A stretch of DNA of 9,963 nt from an uncultured Spirochaetales bacterium. GTDB lineage: Bacteria; UBP6; UBA1177. Position 1 is the first letter of the stretch; every line of letters starts with the position of its first letter. The DNA is taken from assembly GCA_902780365.1 (NCBI GenBank), contig CACZFE010000048.1, positions 1 to 9,963 of the forward strand, given 5' to 3'. The notes below the pieces were generated by a model, which was not told the origin of the DNA, searched no databases, and worked only from the letters and a program-made list of their open reading frames with translations. Below, piece by piece: positions 1 to 5,310 of this stretch. A program made the position numbers and the translations under genes.

Positions 1-557
1 GTCGGCGGATTGCAGAAAACGCAGCCTTTGAGGACTATTGCGGGATTCGAGAGCCAGAAAGTCGAGAATTTTCCGTCTTCCGGGATTTTTTCAAACGGCA
101 TTACCGCTCCGACCATCGTCACAAGCGAGCCGTTCAGCGACTCCAGAACAGGTTCGGGCAGTTTTTCCTTCAGTCTGAAGTAAGTATAGACTTTTTTCAG
201 ACTTTTGAATTCTATCGGACGCGGCGGCATGTCGTAGTCAGGCTCGTTGATTTTGTATTTCCCGTGCGTCATTTCGTTTTCGTTGAGCTTGTCGGAAGGA
301 TGCAGGACAGAACCCGATCCGTGCTCGCGGAAACTGTCCGAAATAGATTCGTCAGCTTCCTTTCTTTTTTCATCAGGGGTCTTTTCCTTTTGCATTTCAG
401 TCGGTTTTGTCGCCGGAGCAGCTGTTGCGGCCGGTTTTTGCGGAATGTTTGTCACAGTTTTCGGGATCTGGTTCCCGGCAGGTTCGCTTTTTGAACATGA
501 AATAATGCAAGATGCTGAAAATACAAGGAAAAAAAATGTTGAAAGAATCTTTTTCAT
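1..557 (-). CDS. Putative lipoprotein, partial (C-terminus beyond the left edge)
   Basis: Reading leftward from an ATG at 557 the frame stays open for 185 codons to the window edge. The product starts with a lysine pair, a hydrophobic stretch (residues 4-19) and a lipobox-like I18-I19-S20-C21, so it is probably exported and lipid-anchored at C21. Residues 22-60 are a low-complexity Pro/Ala/Thr/Lys linker, then a charged stretch. Residues 140-185 hold a beta-rich segment reading LVTMVGAVMPF and a C179-V-F-C182-N-P-P motif. This order (small-domain strand, hydrophobic G-x-hhP, then CxxC-x-PP) resembles DUF3299-type exported proteins, from memory only. The start lies 4 bases after the gltA-like stop with no clear Shine-Dalgarno sequence, which suggests translational coupling. 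The function is unknown. The CxxC could bind metal or be redox active, but the rest of the domain is missing. Confidence 0.75.
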   Translation of the reverse strand, partial: MKKILSTFFFLVFSASCIISCSKSEPAGNQIPKTVTNIPQKPAATAAPATKPTEMQKEKTPDEKRKEADESISDSFREHGSGSVLHPSDKLNENEMTHGKYKINEPDYDMPPRPIEFKSLKKVYTYFRLKEKLPEPVLESLNGSLVTMVGAVMPFEKIPEDGKFSTFWLSNPAIVLKGCVFCNPP

Positions 558-561
558 GGTC

Positions 562-1962
562 TTAGTCTTTTGATCTGTTGAACATTTCATTTATCGCGTT
601 AGCAGCAGTTTTTCCGTTCGCCATCGCCAGAATGACGGTCGAAGCACCGCTTACCGCGTCTCCGCCGGCATAAACGCGCGGAATATTCGTCGCGCAGGTC
701 TCGGGAGTGACCACGATGCACCCTTTTTTGTTGAGTTCGAGCTCTTTGCAGTTGCTTGTCAGAGTGGGGTTAGGGCTTGTTCCGGTGGCGAAAATCACGA
801 CTTCGCAATCCATAGTGAAAGTTTCTTCGGTTTCGAAAATCCTGCTTCTGCCCCCAACAGGATCATCAACGGCGCGCATTTTTCTGAAGACAATGCTCGA
901 AACGCGGCCGTTGTCGCCTTCGATGATTTCAATAGGCGAGATGAGGAAAATCGTCTCGATCCCTTCTTCTCTCGCATGGAGAAGCTCCTCGCGGCGCACC
1001 GGCATATCGGCTTCAAGCCTGCGGTATGCAATGACGACACATTCGCTTCCGAGTCTCATCGCGACTCTCGCAGCATCCATAGCGACGTTTCCGCCGCCGA
1101 TGACGACAGTTGTTTTTCCCACTGTTATCGGGGTCTTGCTCCAGAGTTTGCCGGCGTGCATCAGATTTGCGCGGGTAAGATATTCGTTCGCCGAATAGAC
1201 CCCCGGAAGATCTTCGCCAGGAATTTCGGGGAAAAATGGGACGCCTGCACCTGTTCCGATATATAATGCATCGTAATTATTGAGTATTTCTTCGACAGAA
1301 AACGTCTTTCCGATGATCGTGTTCATCTTGAACTCTACACCGTACTTCTTCAGGATCTTGATTTCTTCAGCAACGATCTTGCGCGGAAGCCTGAACGCAG
1401 GGATCCCGTAAGCCAGAACGCCGCCCGGCTCATGCAGAGCCTCGAAAACAGTGACCTTGTGACCGTACAGAGCCGACTGGTATGCGCAGGCAAGACCGCC
1501 GGGGCCGCTTCCCGCGATAGCGATTTTTTTGCTGTTCGAAGCCTTGATTTCAGGCTGTGGAAGATCCCTTGAATAGTTGTCTGCAAGAAATCTTTCGATA
1601 TTTCCGATAGATACCGGTGAATTTATTTTTCCCATCGTGCAGTTTTTCTGGCACTGGCTCTCCTGAGGACAGACACGGCCGCACACCGCCGGGAGAGAAT
1701 TGTCGTTGCGGATAACCTGAAGCGCCTCGACGAAACGCCTTTCCGCCGTCAGCTTCATGACTTTAGGAATGTCGATATTTACAGGACATCCCTTGACACA
1801 CGGAGCATCCTTGCAGCCGAGACATCTCCACGCTTCGAGAATAGCAGAATCTTCGCCGTAACCTACCGGAACCTCGTCGAAAGTATGCTTTCTGAAGTCC
1901 GGATCGAGCGTCGGCATAACCTGAGGCGGAATTTTGATTTTATCTTTCGGATTCATATTCAT
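562..1962 (-). CDS. gltA: NADPH-dependent glutamate synthase small subunit-like FeS flavoprotein
   Basis: This 466-residue cytoplasmic protein belongs to the GltD/GltA/NfnB family, which moves electrons between NAD(P)H, FAD and FeS clusters. Four cysteines at 47, 50, 55 and 59 and four at 94, 98, 104 and 108 are the ligands of the two N-terminal [4Fe-4S] clusters. G151-S-G-P-G-G156 is the FAD-binding Rossmann loop, GGGNVA at 289-294 is the NAD(P)H loop, and AGGD near 432-435 is the C-terminal FAD-contacting motif. The length is full for the stand-alone homologue (gltA, TIGR01316 type). The ATG at 1962 is preceded by AAGGAAG with a 5-base gap, which favours it over the second ATG at 1956. The neighbouring genes show neither a glutamate synthase large subunit nor an nfnA partner, so NfnB (electron-bifurcating transhydrogenase) or sulfide dehydrogenase subunit remain alternatives. 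The gene is probably co-transcribed with the lipoprotein downstream. Confidence 0.92.
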   Translation of the reverse strand: MNMNPKDKIKIPPQVMPTLDPDFRKHTFDEVPVGYGEDSAILEAWRCLGCKDAPCVKGCPVNIDIPKVMKLTAERRFVEALQVIRNDNSLPAVCGRVCPQESQCQKNCTMGKINSPVSIGNIERFLADNYSRDLPQPEIKASNSKKIAIAGSGPGGLACAYQSALYGHKVTVFEALHEPGGVLAYGIPAFRLPRKIVAEEIKILKKYGVEFKMNTIIGKTFSVEEILNNYDALYIGTGAGVPFFPEIPGEDLPGVYSANEYLTRANLMHAGKLWSKTPITVGKTTVVIGGGNVAMDAARVAMRLGSECVVIAYRRLEADMPVRREELLHAREEGIETIFLISPIEIIEGDNGRVSSIVFRKMRAVDDPVGGRSRIFETEETFTMDCEVVIFATGTSPNPTLTSNCKELELNKKGCIVVTPETCATNIPRVYAGGDAVSGASTVILAMANGKTAANAINEMFNRSKD

Positions 1963-2080
1963 GGTTTCTTCCTTAAAACAACAAAAAAGACGCGCTTTAT
2001 TAGCATTTTTTCGGAAATTTGAAAGTTTTTTATTTTTTAGCGCCGCTTGGTTTCAAGAATGAAGAAAAATCTTGTTTTTA

Positions 2081-2119
2081 GTGGTAACAGTACCACCAAA
2101 TCAGGTGTTTTTTTTTATT
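2081..2119 (+). terminator. Two overlapping hairpins followed by a T-run; possible weak terminator
   Basis: GTGGTA-ACAG-TACCAC (2081-2096) is a perfect 6-bp hairpin. Its 3' arm overlaps CACC (2094-2097) which can instead pair with GGTG (2104-2107) across a 6-base loop, directly followed by nine T residues (2108-2116). The two stems are mutually exclusive. The second stem is only 4 bp, so terminator strength is doubtful. No intact plus-strand gene lies upstream in the window that it would terminate; it may be debris from the decayed gene that follows. Confidence 0.3.
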
Positions 2120-2243
2120 GCAGAATGAAATCGGAATAAACCGTTCCGCTCTTCAAAAAATGCTGCAAACCTTGCAGAAAAACGGCTACATCGAAAAGGA
2201 TGACAAAGGATCCTGGCGTGTATTCATAACGCCGTCATGTTGA
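2118..2243 (+). pseudogene. C-terminal remnant of a winged-helix protein
   Basis: One frame ending in TGA at 2241-2243 encodes about 41 residues that read as the end of a winged-helix DNA-binding domain: NEIGINRSALQKMLQTLQ (recognition helix style), then NGYIEKDDKGSWRVFI (wing). This is the pattern at the C-terminus of many regulators and of AlbA_2-type ATP-binding proteins and Fic-family proteins. The same frame is closed by TAA at 2085-2087, and there is no start codon with a ribosome-binding site, so what remains is a tail without its gene. The left boundary given is approximate. I infer loss by deletion at the junction with the accessory locus; which parent family is uncertain. Confidence 0.5.
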
Positions 2244-2354
2244 GAGCAACGCGAAACATTTTTGTCATCTTGAACGAATGTGAAAGATCTCTCCGAGAAT
2301 CTTCGTTATACTCGGAATGTCGGTTCCTGAGCTAATCGAAGGAGTCGAAGCGCC
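2234..2354. repeat. Non-coding dispersed-type repeat with two 30-bp units
   Basis: Two imperfect direct units begin exactly 30 bases apart, at 2234 and 2264. They share GTCAT-x-TTGA, then a GA-rich core and GAAA-x-AT. Unit 2 is followed by a hairpin TCCGAG (2292-2297) / CTCGGA (2311-2316) and then by a CCTGAGCTAATCGAAGGAG-type segment ending near 2354. The style (TGTCAT..TGAnCGAA.nGAAnGATCT and TGAGC..nTCGAAG) is that of short intergenic repeats seen in many bacterial genomes, recalled rather than searched. Unit 1 overlaps the stop of the winged-helix remnant. Confidence 0.5.
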
Positions 2355-2493
2355 ATCTCACACAACGACTGAATTTGGTTGTATTTCGGAAATATTGGGT
2401 TTCGGATTTTAACTTATTCGCCTTTCGGGTTGTGGCGGAGTGGTTGGTGTCGTGAGGACTGCCGGATTTTGCATTTATGCTTGTGAGCAAAAA
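2355..2493. other. Non-coding spacer upstream of the coiled-coil gene promoter
   Basis: I see no credible reading frame here. It holds only short weak inverted repeats, for example GCAT-TT-ATGC at 2471-2480, and no recognisable RNA gene. With the hairpins, remnant and repeat before it, it makes up the roughly 530-base junction between the housekeeping block and the accessory locus. Confidence 0.5.
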
Positions 2494-2521
2494 TTGATTT
2501 TTACAACCTCACGGCTATAAA
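2494..2521 (+). promoter_or_regulatory. Sigma70-like promoter with embedded operator O3
   Basis: A -35 TTGATT (2494-2499) and a -10 TATAAA (2516-2521) are 16 bases apart. Between and overlapping them is TACAACC-TCAC-GGCTATA (2502-2519), an imperfect palindrome that recurs twice at 5212-5260. The predicted transcript starts near 2528 and covers the 502-residue gene and the Sel1 gene. A protein bound to the palindrome would cover the spacer and the -10, which is the geometry of a repressor site. Confidence 0.7.
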
Positions 2522-2530
2522 AAAATCCCT

Positions 2531-2548
2531 GATTTTGTGGAGGTTACG
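2531..2548 (+). promoter_or_regulatory. Ribosome-binding leader, copy 1
   Basis: GATTTTGTGGAGGTTACG carries GGAGG at 2539-2543, five bases before the ATG at 2549. The in-frame GTG at 2537 overlaps this ribosome-binding site and cannot be the main start. A leader matching at 16 of 18 positions sits before the dynamin-like gene at 5289-5306. Confidence 0.7.
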
Positions 2549-4057
2549 ATGCTTTTATTTTCAACGACGCTTGAAATCAACAAAAATATGACCAAATATG
2601 CCTTTGTAAGCCTGGTCATAAAATGGAACCAAACCAGCCAGTATGAAGAAAATATCATTCCCGGAATCAAATGGAACGAAGACTACAATGTAAGATTCGG
2701 TGATGATAAACTGTGGCTAGACATTCAGGAATACCGCAAGGAAAATATTGTGGCAGTCCGCTATGAAAAGATCGACAGCGACGGTGTTGTATGGGATAGC
2801 GACTATGTCTTAAACTTCAATGACATGAAGATGTCGATCAGGCTCGAAAGAAGTTTCCTTGAAACGGCGACAAGCATCGACAGAGGATTCTCCACCCCTT
2901 ATTTTATCACACTGCTGATAGAGAAAAATTTCCTGAAAAAAGATGACCTTCTTGAGATTTCGGACAAGCCGTTTTTTATGGATGAAAACAATATAGGGAT
3001 TGTTGCAGAGGCGATAAACGGAAATCCGGCATACAGTCTGCCGGTAGTTTATGTCTCCAAAACAGGCCGTGAAGAAGATCCGGTAGATGTCGATAAACTG
3101 GCTGAACATCTGAAAGGAGTTGCCCATGTCGTTGTGCAGAAAAGTATCTGCACCAATATGAAGCTGGAAAAAATGACACACGATAAAAATGAGATTCTAG
3201 GCAGTATAGGAGTTTATTTTCCGAACAACGCTCTGGAGCACAAAAGATTTTTCTATCACAAAGCGTCAGACCTGGATTCAGAGCTTTTGGGAAAAGTTGT
3301 TCCGGCTGTAATACAATACTGCAATTCGCGGATGGTGGAACCATTATACACATGGCAGGCAGTAAACAATGCTCTGCTTAGAGAAAGACTTGCCAAAAAA
3401 CGCCTGGAAAAAAAGTCGGTAGAGGAGGCTCTGAAAGCGGCCGAAAGACAAAACACGGAAATTCTGAATTCACTGAGTGAAAGAGAGCGCGAAATACGTG
3501 AGCAGGCTTATGCCGAAGCCATGAATGAAGCGGATAAAATGATAGAGGCTTTCGACGATGACGAGGAGCGTTTCAAAAACCAGATCGAGGAGCTTATGCT
3601 TGCCAACGAAAAGCTTCAGGTCGAAAACCAGAGGCTGAAAAACAAACTTGAGGCGCGTACTTCCGCACCACTGCTTTTCATGGGTGATGAAAATGATTTC
3701 TATCCCGGCGAAGTGAAAGATATTGTTCTGACAGTGCTGAGCGATGCGCTGGACGGCATAAATTCCGAATCTAGACGTGCCGACATTGTCCGCGATATTA
3801 TTGAAAACAATGATTTCCAAAAACTTTCCGCACAAAAATCAGATGAAATAAAACGTCTTCTGAAAGATTACAGCGGTATGACACCGGTTGTCCGCAGTAC
3901 ACTTGAAGGTCTCGGATTTGTGATAACGGACGACGGAAAACACTACAAAGTCGTATATTTTGCCGACGGTCGCTACACCCTGACTTTTTCAAAAACTCCG
4001 AGCGACTGGCGTGCCGGAAAAAAATGCACTTCGGAAACGATCAACAAAGTGTTCTGA
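2549..4057 (+). CDS. Coiled-coil protein of unknown function with a HicA-like C-terminus
   Basis: This 502-residue soluble protein has no signal peptide or membrane segment. Three parts are visible. Residues 1-270 look globular and beta-rich, with a GVAHVVV segment around 190-196 and IGVYFPN around 220-226. This GxxHV...GxIYFP pattern reminds me of the N-terminal domain of several uncharacterised defence-island proteins, a weak impression. Residues 273-370 are a long charged coiled coil (KKRLEKKSVEEALKAAE, then an acidic FDDDEERFKNQIEEL). Residues 375-502 are a helical segment ending in H465-Y-K and TPSDWRAG (483-490), which looks like a HicA/dsRNA-binding-like fold tail. I do not recognise the whole protein. 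The ATG at 2549 is set by the GGAGG at 2539-2543. The gene is first in an operon with the Sel1 protein 23 bases downstream and has an operator-containing promoter shared in design with the dynamin operon. A scaffold, sensor or RNA-binding effector would all fit. Confidence 0.85.
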   Translation: MLLFSTTLEINKNMTKYAFVSLVIKWNQTSQYEENIIPGIKWNEDYNVRFGDDKLWLDIQEYRKENIVAVRYEKIDSDGVVWDSDYVLNFNDMKMSIRLERSFLETATSIDRGFSTPYFITLLIEKNFLKKDDLLEISDKPFFMDENNIGIVAEAINGNPAYSLPVVYVSKTGREEDPVDVDKLAEHLKGVAHVVVQKSICTNMKLEKMTHDKNEILGSIGVYFPNNALEHKRFFYHKASDLDSELLGKVVPAVIQYCNSRMVEPLYTWQAVNNALLRERLAKKRLEKKSVEEALKAAERQNTEILNSLSEREREIREQAYAEAMNEADKMIEAFDDDEERFKNQIEELMLANEKLQVENQRLKNKLEARTSAPLLFMGDENDFYPGEVKDIVLTVLSDALDGINSESRRADIVRDIIENNDFQKLSAQKSDEIKRLLKDYSGMTPVVRSTLEGLGFVITDDGKHYKVVYFADGRYTLTFSKTPSDWRAGKKCTSETINKVF

Positions 4058-4080
4058 GTTTTTTATAAATGGAGAATGAC

Positions 4081-4908
4081 ATGGTCAAAAATTTAAAAAA
4101 TGACGGTTTAGAATCAATCCTGAAAGCGGCTGAAGCGGGAGATCTCGAGGCACAATTGGATGCAGGGTATTTTTATGAAGAAGGTATTGGTGTTAAGAAG
4201 AACACAAAAGAAGCTTTCAAGTGGTATTTGAAGGCTGCGGAGCAGGGTGATGCAATTGCACAATCTACTATAGGTTCGTGTTATTTTAACGGAGACTGGG
4301 GAGTCAAGAAGGATGAAGCAGAGGCTTTTAAATGGATTCTGAAAGCTGCGGAAAACGGAGCGGCTCATGCTCAGGATTTTCTCGGACATTGTTATGAATC
4401 AGCATGGGGTACAGATAGAGATGAAAAAGAGGCCTTCAAATGGTTTTTAAAATCAGCTGAACTAGGATACGCTCCGGCACAATTCGATACAGGATACTGC
4501 TATGAATACGGTTTCGGTGTAGAAAAAAACGCGAAAGAGGCTTTCAAATGGTTCTTGAAAGCTGCGGAGCAGGGACACGACGCAGCTCAATTCTTTGTTG
4601 GGTATTATTATTCCACTTCTTATCCAACAGAAATAGTTGTCGAAAAGGATGATAAAAAGAGTTTCGAGTGGTATCTTAAATCTGCTGAACAAGGAAATGC
4701 CTGGTCACAGACCAATGTAGGTGACTGCTATGAAAACGGAATCGGTGTCGAAAAAAACGAAAAGGAGGCTTTTAAATGGTATTTGAAGGCTGCAGAACAA
4801 AACTTTGAAGACGGCATGAAAAATATAGCACGTTGTTATGAAGAAGGGATCGGTATAAGAAAAAATACAAAAAAAGCCGCTGAATGGCGGAGCAAATACG
4901 AAAAGTAA
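4081..4908 (+). CDS. Sel1-like repeat protein
   Basis: The 275-residue product is almost entirely seven Sel1-like (TPR-related) repeats, at roughly 22-57, 58-93, 94-129, 130-165, 166-205, 206-241 and 242-275. Each follows A.AQ..G.CYE.G.GV.K...EAFKWYLKAAEQG. Most are exactly 36 residues; the fifth is stretched to 40 by a TSYPTEIVV insertion, and the last is degenerate. Sel1 repeats form alpha-alpha solenoids that bind other proteins, so an adaptor role is likely. There is no signal peptide, so it should be cytoplasmic, unlike many exported Sel1 proteins. GGAG at 4071-4074 with a 6-base gap picks the ATG at 4081 over the one at 4069, which the ribosome-binding site itself overlaps. It lies 23 bases after the coiled-coil gene, on the same transcript, and converges on the repressor gene. 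Confidence 0.9.
   Translation: MVKNLKNDGLESILKAAEAGDLEAQLDAGYFYEEGIGVKKNTKEAFKWYLKAAEQGDAIAQSTIGSCYFNGDWGVKKDEAEAFKWILKAAENGAAHAQDFLGHCYESAWGTDRDEKEAFKWFLKSAELGYAPAQFDTGYCYEYGFGVEKNAKEAFKWFLKAAEQGHDAAQFFVGYYYSTSYPTEIVVEKDDKKSFEWYLKSAEQGNAWSQTNVGDCYENGIGVEKNEKEAFKWYLKAAEQNFEDGMKNIARCYEEGIGIRKNTKKAAEWRSKYEK
4144..4905 (+). repeat. In-gene 108-bp tandem repeats encoding Sel1 units
   Basis: Seven degenerate units, mostly 108 bp, lie within the Sel1 gene. The best conserved part is GAGGCTTTCAAATGG followed by a TTGAAAGCTGCGGAGCAG-like stretch, seen near 4209, 4321, 4431, 4539 and 4767. Units 1, 4 and 6 are closest at the DNA level, which suggests recent duplication or gene conversion and makes copy-number change possible. 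Confidence 0.7.
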
Positions 4909-4933
4909 TCAGTTCGATTTAAAGTCTGTTTTT

Positions 4934-5161
4934 TTACGAATTTAATTTTTCTTCCACTTTTTTAACAAGATAATCGGGCGGAACTTCCAATGCATTTGCG
5001 ATTTTGAAAACTGTCGAAATTTTGGGTTCGCGTTGTGCGGTCTCTAAGCGGCCGATGATCACGGTCTGGCAAAAACAGCGGTTCGCAACCTGTTCCTGAG
5101 ACAATTTTTTTTCTTTCCGGATTTCTTTGATTGTCAAAGCGAATGCTGTTTTGAGATCCAA
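4934..5161 (-). CDS. Xre/Cro-CI-type transcriptional regulator
   Basis: This 75-residue protein is a bare helix-turn-helix domain with no extra sensing domain. Helices are visible at about 6-17, 21-28 (LSQEQVANRC), 32-40 (the recognition helix, QTVIIGRLE), 49-58 and 61-70 (PPDYLVKKVEE), the standard five-helix HTH_3 layout. The frame begins with TTG at 5161, preceded by GGAG with a 6-base gap; no ATG or GTG lies between that TTG and the upstream in-frame stop at 5189-5191, so TTG is the likely start. It is transcribed away from the dynamin operon, and the shared 101-base intergenic region contains two copies of the palindrome found at all the locus promoters. It is therefore the natural candidate to bind those sites and repress both operons and itself. 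Its own promoter is not clear. Confidence 0.88.
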   Translation of the reverse strand: MDLKTAFALTIKEIRKEKKLSQEQVANRCFCQTVIIGRLETAQREPKISTVFKIANALEVPPDYLVKKVEEKLNS

Positions 5162-5211
5162 GGGCGACTCCGCAAAAAACCCAAAATTTTATGCAATAGG
5201 AACAATATTTC

Positions 5212-5229
5212 TATAACCTTTCGGCTATA
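5212..5229. promoter_or_regulatory. Operator O1
   Basis: TATAACC-TTTC-GGCTATA is an inverted repeat (6 of 7 arm positions pair) with a 4-base spacer. It is not placed in a plus-strand promoter: the corresponding -35 position reads AATATT. It sits 51 bases upstream of the Xre start and 31 bases (about three helical turns) from O2, so it could serve autoregulation or cooperative binding. Confidence 0.65.
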
Positions 5230-5234
5230 AACTC

Positions 5235-5262
5235 TTGACATTTATAACCTGCTGGCTATAAA
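5235..5262 (+). promoter_or_regulatory. Near-consensus sigma70 promoter with embedded operator O2
   Basis: A perfect -35 TTGACA (5235-5240) and a -10 TATAAA (5257-5262) are 16 bases apart. Operator TATAACC-TGCT-GGCTATA (5243-5260) fills the spacer and covers the -10. The geometry is identical to 2494-2521. Transcription should start near 5269, which rules out the ATG at 5263 as the start of the downstream gene. A promoter this strong normally needs a tight repressor. Confidence 0.82.
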
Positions 5263-5288
5263 ATGCGTGTTGTTTTGGAAAAAGAACC

Positions 5289-5306
5289 GATTTTTTGGAG
5301 GATACG
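5289..5306 (+). promoter_or_regulatory. Ribosome-binding leader, copy 2
   Basis: GATTTTTTGGAGGATACG matches the leader at 2531-2548 in 16 of 18 positions. GGAGG at 5297-5301 is nine bases before the ATG at 5311 and fixes that start. Confidence 0.72.
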
Positions 5307-5310
5307 CTAT

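Noticed and set aside
247..573. Plus-strand open frames across the lipoprotein gene
   Set aside because: The minus strand has a signal peptide, lipobox and sensible domain in the same interval; the plus frames show no motif or ribosome-binding site.
707..1266. Plus-strand reading frames opposite the glutamate synthase-like gene
   Set aside because: They are antisense to a gene with intact FeS and nucleotide-binding motifs, have no start signals and encode low-quality protein.
1995..2056. Promoter of the glutamate synthase-like gene
   Set aside because: TTGAAA (2056-2051) with TAAAAA 18 bases on is possible, but the region is so A/T rich that the match is not informative.
2537..2548. GTG at 2537 as the start of the coiled-coil gene
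   Set aside because: It overlaps the GGAGG that serves the ATG at 2549 and has no ribosome-binding site of its own.
2810..3992. Minus-strand frames opposite the coiled-coil gene
   Set aside because: Cysteine- and phenylalanine-rich shadow translations of coding DNA with no start signals.
4069..4080. ATG at 4069 as the start of the Sel1 gene
   Set aside because: Its own G is part of the GGAG ribosome-binding site placed correctly for ATG 4081, and nothing purine-rich precedes it.
4144..4905. CRISPR-like array from regularly spaced repeats
   Set aside because: The 108-bp period is in frame, matches Sel1 repeats at the protein level and has no unique spacers.
4909..4933. Bidirectional terminator between the convergent Sel1 and Xre genes
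   Set aside because: There are T-rich tracts but no stem of useful length.
5162..5231. Promoter for the Xre gene on the minus strand
   Set aside because: TATAGA near O1 and TAAAAT near 5185 look like -10 elements, but neither has an acceptable -35 at 16-18 bases.
5263..5310. ATG at 5263 as the start of the large dynamin-like gene
   Set aside because: It directly follows the -10 TATAAA (5257-5262), so it would lie upstream of the transcript start, and it has no ribosome-binding site. ATG 5311 has GGAGG nine bases upstream.
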